From assembly GCF_907164845.1 (NCBI RefSeq), contig NZ_OU015430.1, positions 1-64,000 on the forward strand: DNA of 64,000 bases, given 5' to 3'. Made by a program: the position numbers and the translations under genes. Positions 40,504 through 49,707 of this stretch are shown piece after piece. Every line of letters starts with the position of its first letter. Position 1 is the first letter of the stretch. Below the pieces are notes generated by a model that saw only the letters and a list, made by a program, of their open reading frames with translations, did not search any database and was not told the origin of the DNA. This DNA comes from Lysobacter luteus. Its GTDB lineage: Bacteria; Pseudomonadota; Gammaproteobacteria; Xanthomonadales; Xanthomonadaceae.

Positions 40504-40965
40504 ATGTCGCTGTTCCGACCCACCCTGCTGGCCGCGCTGGTGTTCGCCGGCCTGACCGCCTGCAACGATCCGGCCGCACCGTCGACCGAAGTCGCCGCCC
40601 CGGCGCCCGACGCCACAGCGCCGGCCTCGGCCGCCGAGACCCCCGCGACCGCCGCGACCGCCGCTGTCCCGGCCGGCGATGCCGCCGAGCTGGACGCCCG
40701 CCTGGTCGAGCTCGGCTGGGCCGGCGCCGCCGCGACCACCCACGCCTACGCGCAGGCCTGCGGCGCCAGCGCCGGCCAGCTGGAAGCCCACAAGGCCGCC
40801 CAGCGCGACCAGGCCATCGCCATGGGCAGCGAGGCCGGCGAGTTCGACCGGCAGTTCGCAGAAGCCCTGACGGTCGCCACCCGGCGGGTGGAACTCGACG
40901 ACGTGGCGATGTCCGACGCCTACCGCGCCGAGACCTGCGAAACCACTCTCGCCAGCCTGCGCTGA
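40504..40965 (+). CDS. Small lipoprotein of unknown function
   Basis: A 153-residue exported protein with a lipobox (AGLTAC), then an Ala/Pro/Thr-rich stretch and a helical C-terminal part (DAAELDARLVELGWAGAAAT onwards) with two cysteines (QACGAS and AETCETT) that may pair. No family recognised. AAGGAG lies just before the ATG. It ends in a strong terminator, so it forms its own unit, perhaps with the ABC pair upstream after 100 bases. Confidence 0.75.
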   Translation: MSLFRPTLLAALVFAGLTACNDPAAPSTEVAAPAPDATAPASAAETPATAATAAVPAGDAAELDARLVELGWAGAAATTHAYAQACGASAGQLEAHKAAQRDQAIAMGSEAGEFDRQFAEALTVATRRVELDDVAMSDAYRAETCETTLASLR

Positions 40966-40976
40966 CCAACCCGGCC

Positions 40977-41014
40977 AGCCGCGCGTCGCCTCAGGGCGGC
41001 GCGCGGCTTTTTTT
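40977..41014 (+). terminator. Rho-independent terminator
   Basis: A 14-bp stem with one G-T pair (40977-40990 with 40995-41008), a 4-base loop and a run of seven T (41008-41014). It separates the small lipoprotein gene from the Tad locus. Confidence 0.92.
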
Positions 41015-41098
41015 GTGTGCTCGCAGGTAAAAAATTCGCTGAACAGGCAAATTTTGGTGAAACCTGTCACAAAACGGCCGATTGTCATTTAACTGCCG

Positions 41099-41126
41099 TT
41101 GACTTGGAGGGTCGCCCTTGTAGGCT
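41099..41126 (+). promoter_or_regulatory. Possible sigma-70 promoter of the Tad locus
   Basis: TTGACT (41099-41104) and TAGGCT (41121-41126) are 16 bases apart, with AT-rich sequence just upstream (41030-41098). The first pilin gene starts about 97 bases later with GGGAGA as ribosome site. Confidence 0.4.
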
Positions 41127-41222
41127 CCCGATCGCCCCCGCACGGCAATTTGCGACGCAACGTGTCAGTCGGGGTGATGCAGGAAGACGTTCCGCCGAAC
41201 CTTTACGCAGGGAGATCAACCA

Positions 41223-41492
41223 ATGCAGATCAAGCACCTCCGTCTTGGTGCCGGCCGCCAGCGCGGCCAGGGCATGACCGAGTACATCATCATCACCGCG
41301 CTCATCGCCATCGCCGCCATCGCCGCCATCACCGCCTTCGGCGGGACGGTCCGCAGCGGCGTCGCCGGCATGGCCAAGGAGCTGTCGGGCGAAAGCGCGA
41401 CCCAGTCCATCAACCGCGCCCAGAACACCGCCAGCGACGCACAGACGGAAGCGGACAAGACCAAGGGAATGGACGCCTACAACAACAAGTAG
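41223..41492 (+). CDS. Flp-like type IVb pilin
   Basis: An 89-residue peptide with a short basic leader and the prepilin motif RG|QGMTEYIIITAL: Gly before the cut, Glu at +5 and Tyr at +6, as in Flp/TadE-class pilins, followed by a long helix (IAIAAIAAITAFGG). The C-terminal half is polar (SGESATQSINRAQNTASD). It is the first gene of the Tad locus and is likely the major subunit. A prepilin peptidase is not encoded nearby, so one elsewhere must cut it. Confidence 0.82.
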   Translation: MQIKHLRLGAGRQRGQGMTEYIIITALIAIAAIAAITAFGGTVRSGVAGMAKELSGESATQSINRAQNTASDAQTEADKTKGMDAYNNK

Positions 41493-41631
41493 GCGTTGCA
41501 GCGCATCGGTGCCCCGCCGGGGGCACCGACCTCGGGGATGCGTCGTCAGCGACGACGTCCCCCACCCGATTCCAGGATCTCCCGACCGCGGGCGCAGGCC
41601 CGCGCGTCGCCGCCGTCGCGAGGTGACGGGC

Positions 41632-43095
41632 ATGCCAGCCCCTTTTCCCCACCGCAGCTTCACCGCCCCCGGCGCACGTCGGCACCGCGGCCAGGCCCTC
41701 GTGCTGGGCGTGGTGTTCCTGCTGGTGCTGGCGGTCGGCACCGTGCTGCTGTTCAACACCGGGCAGGTGGTCCACCGGAAGGTCCAGCTGACCAATGCGG
41801 CCGACGCCGCCGCCTACAGCGTCGCGGTGCAGCAGGCGCGGGCCTGGAATTTCGCCGCGTACATGAACCGCGGGCGGGTGGCCAACGAGGTGGCCGTCGC
41901 CCAGTTCGTCAGCATCTATTCGTGGATCAACCACTTCAACCAGGCCGCGTTCAACCTCAAGACGCTGTTCGAGGCGCTGAGCCTGATCCCGTTTCCGCCG
42001 GTGGCAATACCCGCGCGCCTCCTGGCGACCGGCTTCAAGGTCGCGGACCAGGGCCTGAAGGCGGCCCGCCGGACCGCCCAGCCGATGATCCAGGGTGCGA
42101 TCACGCTGCTGGACGAGCTCAACGGCTTCTACGCGGGCGCGGCGTCGCTGGCGATCACCTTTGCGTCCAAGGCCGAGTCGGTGCATATCGCCAACACGGT
42201 GCTCAAGGGCAATGTCGACCGGGCCCGCCTGAGTGCCCTTGGGGCCGGCGTGCTGGTCGGCCAGCTGGTGGATTCGCAGAACCGCTTCCTCGACTTCCAC
42301 CGACTTCCGCGACGCGGGCAGAGCGAGGCGTTCAACCGCTACCGCAACGTCGTCATGCAATCGCGCGACGGCTTCAGCTGGGACCGCAGCCAGTCGCTTG
42401 GCGCGCTGATCAAGTTCGCGACCTACGGCGGCACCGACATGGTCGAGTACAACCGCTGGGCGGCGCTGGACACGATGCAGGTCAAGGTCGACCTGCCCAG
42501 CTGGCTCGGCATCGACGACATCGACGTCCCGGTCGGCTGGGGTGGCGCGCAGGCGGTGACGACCTACCGCGGCCAGCGGTTCCTGCCGGGCTTCAACAAC
42601 AACCGTGGCTGGCGTTCGCCGTTCGACAACCGGCGCTACGGGGTCTACGGCGGCATGAATCCGCGCGACCTCGTCAGCCGGGCGGCGGCCAACGACCCCA
42701 ACGTGTCGGTCCATGGTGGCAAGGCCAGGGGTGCGTACTTCACCGGCTACAACGGCCTGCGTGACTACCACGACCTGAAGGCAACGAAGAAGGGCCGGTT
42801 CGGCGAAGGCCCGGTGTTCACGGTCGAGGCGACGGTGGACATGAGCGAGGCCCGGACCAGCACTACCGTCGGGCTCGCCAACGGCCGGATGGCGCTGGCC
42901 GAGCAGACCGCGCGCATCTCCGCGCTGGCGTCGGCCGAGGTGTACTTCGAGCGGCCGGTGTCGCTGGACATGTTCCGGCGCGAAGACGGCCTGCGCGAAT
43001 GGGGCAGCCTGTTCAGCCCGTACTGGCAGGCCCGGCTGGTCGAAACCCCGGCGGGTGTGCGCAATGCGCTGGGCCTGGCGGGCGGGGCAACGTGA
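41632..43095 (+). CDS. TadG-like pilus assembly protein
   Basis: A 487-residue protein with a TadE/G N-terminus, HRGQALVLGVVFLLVLAVGT, one membrane helix and then VQLTNAADAAAYSVAVQQAR, the TadG signature seen just after the helix. The remainder is extracytoplasmic and unlike known domains. TadG proteins help assemble or anchor Flp pili. It starts at 41632 with GAGGTGA upstream and its stop overlaps the next start. The length is typical of TadG, but I see no von Willebrand domain. Confidence 0.75.
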   Translation: MPAPFPHRSFTAPGARRHRGQALVLGVVFLLVLAVGTVLLFNTGQVVHRKVQLTNAADAAAYSVAVQQARAWNFAAYMNRGRVANEVAVAQFVSIYSWINHFNQAAFNLKTLFEALSLIPFPPVAIPARLLATGFKVADQGLKAARRTAQPMIQGAITLLDELNGFYAGAASLAITFASKAESVHIANTVLKGNVDRARLSALGAGVLVGQLVDSQNRFLDFHRLPRRGQSEAFNRYRNVVMQSRDGFSWDRSQSLGALIKFATYGGTDMVEYNRWAALDTMQVKVDLPSWLGIDDIDVPVGWGGAQAVTTYRGQRFLPGFNNNRGWRSPFDNRRYGVYGGMNPRDLVSRAAANDPNVSVHGGKARGAYFTGYNGLRDYHDLKATKKGRFGEGPVFTVEATVDMSEARTSTTVGLANGRMALAEQTARISALASAEVYFERPVSLDMFRREDGLREWGSLFSPYWQARLVETPAGVRNALGLAGGAT

Positions 43096-43979
43096 TGCTC
43101 GCGCGTGCCACCATGGCCCGGCTCTTACTGGTGCCGGCACTCACTGCCGCGTTGCTGGCCGCCTGCAGCGACGGCCCGGCTGCGCAACCCGGGGACGTCG
43201 CGAACGAGGCTGCGCAGACCGCCGCTGCCGGCCCCACGGACGAAGGCGCCGTGGCGGACTGGCCGGCGATCCACCTGGACCAGGTGCATGAACTCGTGGT
43301 CGAGGGCGCCAATGCCGCGCAGCGCGATTACCGGTTCGCCTTGGCGCGCTGCCGCGAAACCGGCTGGCCGGTCCGCGAGCTGACCGCGGCCGAGCTCGAG
43401 CGGCTCGGGACGACCCGGGTCCGGATCTGGGCGTCACCGACGCTGGAAGTCGTCCGCGACGAGCAGTGGACGCTCGGGCTGGAGGACGGTGCGCCGGTCG
43501 ACAGCTGCCTGTTCCGGCTCGAGCATGGCGGGCGCTACAGCTACGCCGACGGGTCGGTCGAGATGAGCCGCGCGCTGGGCGACGATGCCGCTGCCGGCGA
43601 CAGCGCCGAACCGGTGGCGGGCGGCGAGATACTGCCGCGCTTCCCGCTGGATCCGTCCGCAGGCGGGGCGGACGGCTTCGAGGCCATCGGCGAGCGCCAG
43701 GTCGCCGGGCAGGCGTGCCGCGCGTGGCGCGGACGCAGCGTGGATGGCGAGATCGAACAATGCCTGTGGTCGGGCGGCCGGTCGTTCGGGTTCAACGACC
43801 AGGCCGTCGGCGAGGGCTGCAGCCCGGCCCGGCCGGTCGAAGCGAGCCTGGAGTCGATCGTGCTGGCGCAGGAGCCGGTCGACGGCAAGGGTTGCCGCAT
43901 CCGGACCCGCACCTTCACCGTCGGTGATGCGCTGGACCGCGATGCGTACGCGCCGCCCCCGGCTGGAGCCGGCGCATGA
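43095..43979 (+). CDS. Lipoprotein of unknown function in the Tad locus
   Basis: A 294-residue exported protein with a lipobox (LLAAC). The start codon shares its first base with the preceding stop, and its own stop overlaps the next start by four bases, so it belongs to the operon. Mature part contains several Cys (RCRET, SCLFRL, ACRAWRG, QCLWSGG, GCSPAR) that could form disulfides. No known family is recognised; a pilot or outer-membrane accessory role, as for TadD or pilotins, is possible but unproven. Confidence 0.72.
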   Translation: MLARATMARLLLVPALTAALLAACSDGPAAQPGDVANEAAQTAAAGPTDEGAVADWPAIHLDQVHELVVEGANAAQRDYRFALARCRETGWPVRELTAAELERLGTTRVRIWASPTLEVVRDEQWTLGLEDGAPVDSCLFRLEHGGRYSYADGSVEMSRALGDDAAAGDSAEPVAGGEILPRFPLDPSAGGADGFEAIGERQVAGQACRAWRGRSVDGEIEQCLWSGGRSFGFNDQAVGEGCSPARPVEASLESIVLAQEPVDGKGCRIRTRTFTVGDALDRDAYAPPPAGAGA

Positions 43980-44818
43980 GCAGACGCGGCTTCCGCGGGA
44001 TGCGGAACGTGCACGGGGCACGCCGCGCGCAGCGTGGGCAATCGCTCACCGAGGTCGCGGTCATGGGCGCGGTACTGGTTCCGCTGTTCCTGCTCGTGCC
44101 CGTGCTGGCCAAGTACATCCACCTGCAGCACAAGGGTGAGCAGATCGCCCGCGCATCGGCGTGGGAAGCCACGGTCGCCAAGGACTACGGCGTCCCCGAG
44201 CGCGCACGGACGGAACGGCTGCTGATGGCCCGCCACTTCGCGCCGGCCGACCAGCCCATCACCAGCAACCTGCCGGCGCCGCCCGCGGCCAACGCGGTCG
44301 TACCGGACCTGTTCCTCAATACCTTCAGCAACCAGCCGCTGTTGCGGAATGCGGACGTCGAACTCGGCGCCTATCGCAACCGCGGCGCGCCGGGCTTCAT
44401 GGACGACGTGCTGGAGATGGCCGAATCGTTCCCGGGCGAGTTCCCGCCCAACAGCGAGGGGCTGATCGAGACCCGCGTGTCGATCAACCCGCAGAACCTG
44501 CGCACGGCCGACGGGCGTCCCGCCGCCTACCTGGCGCCGTTCGATGCCATCAACCTGCGGATGGAGTCGCGCCAGATGCTGTTGGCCGATGCCTGGAACG
44601 CGGCCGGCGCAGGCAGCGGCGGCTCGCCCCACCGGCGCAGTGTGCTCGCCCAGGTGCGCACTCTGGTGCCGACCGCCTACCTTGGCGGCGTGCTGCCCGA
44701 CTGGGACTTGCCCGACTCCATCCCGGTCATCGGCGTGCTCGATGACCTCGAGATCGGCCACATCAAGCCGGATGTCGTCCCCAAGCCGCGGTTGGAGCCG
44801 TATGCCCCGCGGCGGTGA
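43976..44818 (+). CDS. TadE-like pseudopilin protein
   Basis: A 280-residue protein with the prepilin-like start AQRG|QSLTEVAVMGAVLVPLFLLVPVL: Gly before the cut, Glu at +5, then one membrane helix. The rest is extracytoplasmic, ending in PKPRLEPYAPRR. TadE-like proteins act as minor pilins. It overlaps the upstream gene by ATGA and the next gene by 17 bases, in keeping with tight co-translation. Longer than usual for TadE (~150-200 residues). Confidence 0.72.
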   Translation: MSRRGFRGMRNVHGARRAQRGQSLTEVAVMGAVLVPLFLLVPVLAKYIHLQHKGEQIARASAWEATVAKDYGVPERARTERLLMARHFAPADQPITSNLPAPPAANAVVPDLFLNTFSNQPLLRNADVELGAYRNRGAPGFMDDVLEMAESFPGEFPPNSEGLIETRVSINPQNLRTADGRPAAYLAPFDAINLRMESRQMLLADAWNAAGAGSGGSPHRRSVLAQVRTLVPTAYLGGVLPDWDLPDSIPVIGVLDDLEIGHIKPDVVPKPRLEPYAPRR

Positions 44819-45476
44819 GTGGCGGGCTGCCGCGTTGGCCGGACTGCTCGCGCTGCCGATGACGGTGGCGGCGACCGCCTGGCCCGACGTGCCGCTGCCC
44901 GATGGTGCGCAGAGCATCGAGGTCGCCGGCGAAATGCTGTTCAACGGCCTGCCGATGAGCACCCGCAAGTTCCGCACGCGCATGCGGCCGGAAGAGGTGC
45001 AGCGGTTCTACCGCGAGCAGTGGGCCGGCGCGGTGGTCGAGGACGACCTGGGCACCGGCACGGTGATGGGCCACCTGCAGGGCCGGCACTACATCACGGT
45101 GCAGGTCGAGGCCGTCGGTGGCGGCACCGAGGCCACGGTGGGCGTCATGGACACCCGCGCCAAGCCATCGAAGCAACGGCCGGGTGATTGGCTGGTGCAA
45201 CCGGCCAACACCGAGGTGCTGAGCGACGTGCAGTACCTGGACCTGACGGGCCAGCCGCGGACGCTGGCGCTGCGCAACACGCTCAGTCCGAGCCAGAACT
45301 ACCTGTTCTACCGGAGTCGGCTTGCCGCCGACGACTGGAAGCCGGAGGGCGCCGGATGCTCGGTGATGGCCAGCCAGTGCCTGGTCGAGTTCAGCCGCGG
45401 CGGCGAGCACCTGTCGCTGGCGATCCAGCGCGAAGGCGGCAGCACCACCGTGCTGGCCAACCGGACCGGACGATGA
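44802..45476 (+). CDS. Periplasmic protein of unknown function in the Tad locus
   Basis: A 224-residue exported protein with signal peptide (LAGLLALPMTVAATA). The mature part begins WPDVPLPDGAQSIEVAGEMLF and includes FNGLPMSTRKFRTRMRPEEVQRFYREQW, a mixed alpha/beta fold with a pair of cysteines near the C-terminus (GCSVMASQCLVE). No family recognised. The overlap of 17 bases with the preceding gene and four bases with the next pilin gene place it in the operon. A periplasmic chaperone or minor-component role is a guess. Confidence 0.7.
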   Translation: MPRGGEWRAAALAGLLALPMTVAATAWPDVPLPDGAQSIEVAGEMLFNGLPMSTRKFRTRMRPEEVQRFYREQWAGAVVEDDLGTGTVMGHLQGRHYITVQVEAVGGGTEATVGVMDTRAKPSKQRPGDWLVQPANTEVLSDVQYLDLTGQPRTLALRNTLSPSQNYLFYRSRLAADDWKPEGAGCSVMASQCLVEFSRGGEHLSLAIQREGGSTTVLANRTGR

Positions 45477-45694
45477 ACCAGCCGATGACAGGGGGTCACC
45501 GCACGCACCGGCCGTGGCGACGCCGCCGGCTTCAGGCCGGCCAAGGGCTGGTCGAGTACAGCGTGCTGCTGCTGTTCGTCGTGTTGGTACTGGTGGCCAA
45601 CCCCAACGTGATCCTCGAACTCGTCCAGGCCATGCGCGATGCCTACGTCGCGTTCGTCGACGCGCTGTCGCTCTCCTGGATCCCACTGACCTGA
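45473..45694 (+). CDS. Second small pilin-like peptide
   Basis: A 73-residue peptide. After a basic leader (THRPWRRRRLQ) it has AG|QGLVEYSVLLLFVVLVLV: Gly, then Glu at +5 and Tyr at +6, the Flp prepilin signature, and a single helix. The C-terminal part is short (MRDAYVAFVDALSLSW). It overlaps the gene before by ATGA and precedes cpaB by 10 bases. It is likely a second Flp-type pilin, or a minor one, made alongside the first. Confidence 0.75.
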   Translation: MNQPMTGGHRTHRPWRRRRLQAGQGLVEYSVLLLFVVLVLVANPNVILELVQAMRDAYVAFVDALSLSWIPLT

Positions 45695-45704
45695 TGGACC
45701 GCAC

Positions 45705-46490
45705 ATGCCCACAGTGAATCGAAACCTCCTCTACATCGGCGTCGCCGTGCTGCTTGGCCTCATCGCCGCGGTATCGGCGGTTGGCTACATCCGCGCCGAG
45801 GTCGACGAACGCACCCGCGAAGCGGCCACCGAAATGGTCCCGGTCGCGGTGCCCAAGCGCGACATGGACATCGGCACCGTCATCAACGAGGAAGACCTCG
45901 CGGTGCGCGAGGTGCCGGTCGACTTCGTGCCCGCCGACGCGGTCACCCCGGACAACTACGCCGAACTGATGGGGCGGATGCTGCGCTCCCCGGTGCGCGA
46001 AGGCGCGCCGCTCCCGGGCGCCGCGCTGGTGCCGCTGTACGACCAGTTCTCGCGTGTGATCGGCGCCGGCCGGGTCGGTTACACGCTGCAGGTGGACGAG
46101 ACCAATTCGATCTCGGGCATGGTCACGCCGGGCGACCGCGTGGACATCCTGATGTCGGTCGACCAGGACGGCGGCAACACCCGGGTGATGCCGCTGCTGG
46201 AGGACATCAACGTCCTGGCCACCGGCACCCGCATCGGCGAGGAACTGGCCAACGACGAGGGCGGCCTCGGCTTCTCGACCATGACGCTGGAGCTGCAACC
46301 GCGCCAGGCCGAGCGCCTGACCGTGGCCGACAAGGCCGGCGACCTGCGGGTGCTGTTGCGCCAACGCGAGGACGGCAGCGCGTTCGGGCTGGACGGACTG
46401 ACGGAAAGCGAACTGCTGCGCGGCGCGCCACGGCCGGTCGCGCGTCGCCGCACGGGCGGTGTGGAATTCATCATCGGGGGTGGACGTTGA
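45705..46490 (+). CDS. cpaB: CpaB/RcpC pilus assembly protein
   Basis: A 261-residue protein with an N-terminal membrane anchor (LLYIGVAVLLGLIAAVSAV), then an SAF domain (MVPVAVPKRDMDIGTVINEEDL) and the CpaB C-terminal region (GYTLQVDETNSISGMVTPGDRVDILMS). RcpC/CpaB proteins are periplasmic partners of the Tad secretin. It is followed by the cpaC gene, which starts four bases before its stop. This order, cpaB then cpaC, is standard. Confidence 0.9.
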   Translation: MPTVNRNLLYIGVAVLLGLIAAVSAVGYIRAEVDERTREAATEMVPVAVPKRDMDIGTVINEEDLAVREVPVDFVPADAVTPDNYAELMGRMLRSPVREGAPLPGAALVPLYDQFSRVIGAGRVGYTLQVDETNSISGMVTPGDRVDILMSVDQDGGNTRVMPLLEDINVLATGTRIGEELANDEGGLGFSTMTLELQPRQAERLTVADKAGDLRVLLRQREDGSAFGLDGLTESELLRGAPRPVARRRTGGVEFIIGGGR

Positions 46491-47994
46491 AGCGATTGAA
46501 AGGGGCTGCAGGTCGGGCCGGGAGCCTGGCGGCGACGCTGGCGATGGTGCTTGCAGGAGGAAACGCGTTCGCGACGGGCGCCGGCCAGGACGCCGCCGAC
46601 GGCGCCGAACAGGCGCAGGCGACCATCGCCCAGGCGCGTTCGATGCTCGACGCCGCCGCGCCGGCGCAGCGCGCACCGGAGCCGGCACCCGGCGCGAACT
46701 ACGTGCCGGAATCCAGCGAGCTGGCGCGCACGCGCGCCGCCAGCCCCGCACCGCTCCCGGACGTCGGGTCCGGCCAGGGACCACTGCCGGCGGAACTGAC
46801 CCTGTACGGCGGCCAGGTGGTGGTGCACAGCGTCGATGTCCCGCTGCGCCGCGTCGCGGTCGGCAGCGGCGAGCTGCTCGAGGTCAAGACGCTCGGCGGA
46901 CGCGAGCTGGTGATCATCGCCAGCGAGCCGGGCAACACCGCGCTGCACCTGTGGTTCCAGGACGGCAGCCAGCGCGACGTCCCGGTGACCATCGTCGGTG
47001 CCAGGCCGCGCGCGTACTGCAGTCGATGCTCGGACCGGCTGGCAACGCGCGGGTGTCCATCGTCGGCGGCAACGTCGTGGTGACCGGGCAGGACATCAGC
47101 CAGGCCGACTGGTACCGCATCGAGGAGATGCGCAAGGCCTACCCGAGCATCGTCAACCTCGGCAGCGTCGACGCGGTCGGCATGCGGCCGATGGTGATGA
47201 TGGACGTCCAGATCATGGAGTTCGACCGCAACGCGCTCGAGGAACTCGGCATCCGCTGGGACAGCAGCATCGACGGGCCCAACGCCGGCGCGCTGTACGA
47301 CTCGTCCTCGTCGGAGTTCCGGGTGCTGCCGGATGGCAGCGACTTCGACAAGCCCGAGTTCGACGGCCTGGCCAACCCGATCCAGACAGCGTTCGGGCTG
47401 GCGACCTCGATCACCTCGCGCATCAACCTGCTGGTCAACAAGGGCAAGGCCTACGCGCTCGCGTCGCCACACCTGAGCACGCGCAGCGGCGGCGAGGCCA
47501 ACTTCCTGGTCGGCGGCGAGGTGCCGATCCCGATCTCCTCGCTGTTCGGCCAGACCCAGGTCGAGTTCAAGGAATACGGCATCAAGCTCGACATCTCGCC
47601 GGTGGTCAACGGCTCCGACGAGATCATGACCACGCTGATGGCCGAGGTGAGCCGCATCGACCCGAGCATCACCGTGAACGGCATCCCCGGCTTCCTGACA
47701 CGCCGCACCCATTCGGAGGTCAACGTGCGCAATGGCGAGACGATCGTCATCTCCGGGCTGACCGACATCAACGCCGCAAAGTCGGCCGACAAGTTCCCGA
47801 TCCTCGGCGAGATCCCGATCCTCGGCCGGCTGTTCCGCTCCGACCGGTTCCGCGCCAACCAGACCGACCTGGTGGTGTTCGTGACGCCGCGCATCGTCGG
47901 CCCGGACTCGCAGCATAACCGTGACGGCCTCGAGCAGGCCCGGCGGATCCGCGAGATGTACGAGAGCGACCTCGGCCGCAAGCTCGGGCAGTAG
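46487..47994 (+). pseudogene. cpaC: CpaC/RcpA secretin with apparent single-base frameshift near 47003
   Basis: The N-terminal part reads in one frame from ATG 46487: signal peptide (cut near AFA-TG), then the secretin N-terminal domain (LYGGQVVVHSVDVPLRRVAV, VIIASEPGNTALHLWF). After VPVTIVGA the homology moves to another frame at 47005 (AARVLQSMLGPAGN) and continues through the secretin domain (VPIPISSLFGQTQVEFKEYG; GIPGFLTRRTHSEVNVRNGE) to a TAG at 47992-47994. The total of 1508 bases is one short of a codon multiple, so one lost base restores a protein of 502 residues. This may be a true mutation or a sequencing error in the GC-rich stretch. The intact version would be the outer-membrane pore of the Tad system. 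Confidence 0.85.
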
Positions 47995-48003
47995 GCAACC
48001 ACC

Positions 48004-49707
48004 ATGTTCAACGTCCTGATCGAAACCGGAAACCGCGACCCGCGCGAAGTGCGCTGCCTGCACCGCGAGTGCGGCATCGGCCGCGGCGACGGCAACCTGG
48101 TGGTGCTGCAGGGCTGGAACATCGGCAGCCGCCATGCCGCGCTCAAGCGGCTGGACGACGGCATCTTCATCGAGTCGCTCGGCGGCGGGCGCGCGGCGGT
48201 GCTGGTCAACGGCCAGAAGGTCAAGCACAGCCACGGCCCCCTGACCCGGCACGACCTGGTCGAGATCGGCGAGTACCGCATCCGGGTGGTCAACGAGGAC
48301 GCCCGCACCGCGCCGGTGGCGGCGGCCAACGAGCCGGTCGCGCCACCAGTGCCTGCGTCACCCGCACCGCTGGCGCCGGCGCCGTCCGATTCGCGCGAGA
48401 TTGCCCGCGCCGGTGACCTGCCACCGGAGATGAACGTCTGGCGCGCACGCGTGCACGGCGCGCTGGTCAAGCAGATGGACCTGCGCCGGCTGGACGTACG
48501 CAGCCTCAGCGACGAGGCACTGCGCGAGGCCACCATGACGCTCATCGACGAGATCATGGCCCGCGAGTTCGCCGACCTGCCCAGGAGCATCAACCCGCGC
48601 CGGCTGGCCAAGCAGGTGCTCGACGAGGCGATCGGCCTGGGCCCGCTGGAAGACCTGATCGACGACAACACGGTCACCGAGATCATGGTCAACGCGTTCG
48701 ACCAGATCTACATCGAGCGCAACGGCCGCATCGAGAAGTCCGAGGTGTGCTTCACCAGCGAGCGCGCGGTGCTGTCGGCGATCGAGCGCATCGTCACCCC
48801 GCTTGGCCGGCGCATCGACGAGAGCTCGCCGATGGTCGATGCGCGCCTCAAGGACGGCTCGCGCGTCAACGCGATCATCCCGCCGGTGGCGCTGCGCGGC
48901 GCCAGCGTCAGCATCCGCAAGTTCGCCAAGCGCAAGCTCACGGGCGAGGACCTGCTGACCTTCGGCTCGATGGACCAGGCGATGCTCGACTTCCTGACCA
49001 TCGCGGTGCGCGAGCGCCGCAACATCGTGGTCACCGGCGGCACCGGCTCGGGCAAGACCACGCTGCTCAACATCCTGTCGAACTTCATCCCGGACCACGA
49101 GCGCATCGTCACCATCGAGGACGCTGCCGAGCTGAAGCTGGTGCAGCCCAACCTGGTCGCGCTGGAGGCGCGCCCGCCCAACCTCGAGGGCAAGGGCCAG
49201 ATCACGATCCGCGACCTGGTCAAGAACGCGCTGCGCATGCGCCCCGACCGCATCGTGGTCGGCGAATGCCGCGGCGGCGAGGCGTTGGACATGCTGCAGG
49301 CGATGAACACCGGCCACGAGGGGTCGCTGACCACCGCCCACGCCAACAACCCGCGCGAGGCGCTGTCGCGGCTGGAGGTGATGGTGCTGATGTCGTCGAT
49401 GGACCTGCCGATGACGGTCGTGCGCGAGCAGATCGCCTCGGCGGTCGACCTGATCGTGCACCAGCGGCGCTACCCCTGCGGTTCGCGCAAGGTCAGCCAC
49501 ATCACCGAGATCACCGGGCTGGAGAGCGGCACCATCCAGATGCAGGACGTGTTCCTGTTCCGCCCGCGCAACCATTCCGGCGCGGACGGCCGGGTCGAGG
49601 GCGACTTCATCGCCACCGGCGCGGTGCCGGAGTTCTACGAGGAGCTGGCCGAACGCGGCGTACCGGTCGACCTGTCGATCTTCCGCAAGCCGGGAGGCAA
49701 CGGATGA
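48004..49707 (+). CDS. cpaF: FHA-CpaF fusion, Tad secretion ATPase
   Basis: A 567-residue protein. Residues ~1-100 form an FHA domain (GIGRGDGNLVVL; GSRHAALKR; VNGQKV), which binds phosphothreonine peptides. An Ala/Pro linker follows, then a complete CpaF/TadA ATPase: Walker A GGTGSGKTTLL at ~343, Asp box IVTIEDAAELKL, Walker B RPDRIVVGECRGGEALDML and His box GSLTTAHAN. It powers pilus assembly from the cytoplasmic membrane. Usual CpaF proteins lack FHA, so phospho-control is implied. The downstream gene overlaps by ATGA. Confidence 0.92.
   Translation: MFNVLIETGNRDPREVRCLHRECGIGRGDGNLVVLQGWNIGSRHAALKRLDDGIFIESLGGGRAAVLVNGQKVKHSHGPLTRHDLVEIGEYRIRVVNEDARTAPVAAANEPVAPPVPASPAPLAPAPSDSREIARAGDLPPEMNVWRARVHGALVKQMDLRRLDVRSLSDEALREATMTLIDEIMAREFADLPRSINPRRLAKQVLDEAIGLGPLEDLIDDNTVTEIMVNAFDQIYIERNGRIEKSEVCFTSERAVLSAIERIVTPLGRRIDESSPMVDARLKDGSRVNAIIPPVALRGASVSIRKFAKRKLTGEDLLTFGSMDQAMLDFLTIAVRERRNIVVTGGTGSGKTTLLNILSNFIPDHERIVTIEDAAELKLVQPNLVALEARPPNLEGKGQITIRDLVKNALRMRPDRIVVGECRGGEALDMLQAMNTGHEGSLTTAHANNPREALSRLEVMVLMSSMDLPMTVVREQIASAVDLIVHQRRYPCGSRKVSHITEITGLESGTIQMQDVFLFRPRNHSGADGRVEGDFIATGAVPEFYEELAERGVPVDLSIFRKPGGNG

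Noticed and set aside
41150-41175. A possible sigma-54 promoter before the Tad locus (GGCAATTTGCGACGC).
   Set aside because: The GC of the -12 element is one base off the required spacing and the -24 T is missing.
46459-46486. A start for the secretin gene in the downstream frame at 46459.
   Set aside because: That frame gives nonsense residues until 47005; the signal peptide and N-terminal domain are in the frame starting at 46487.
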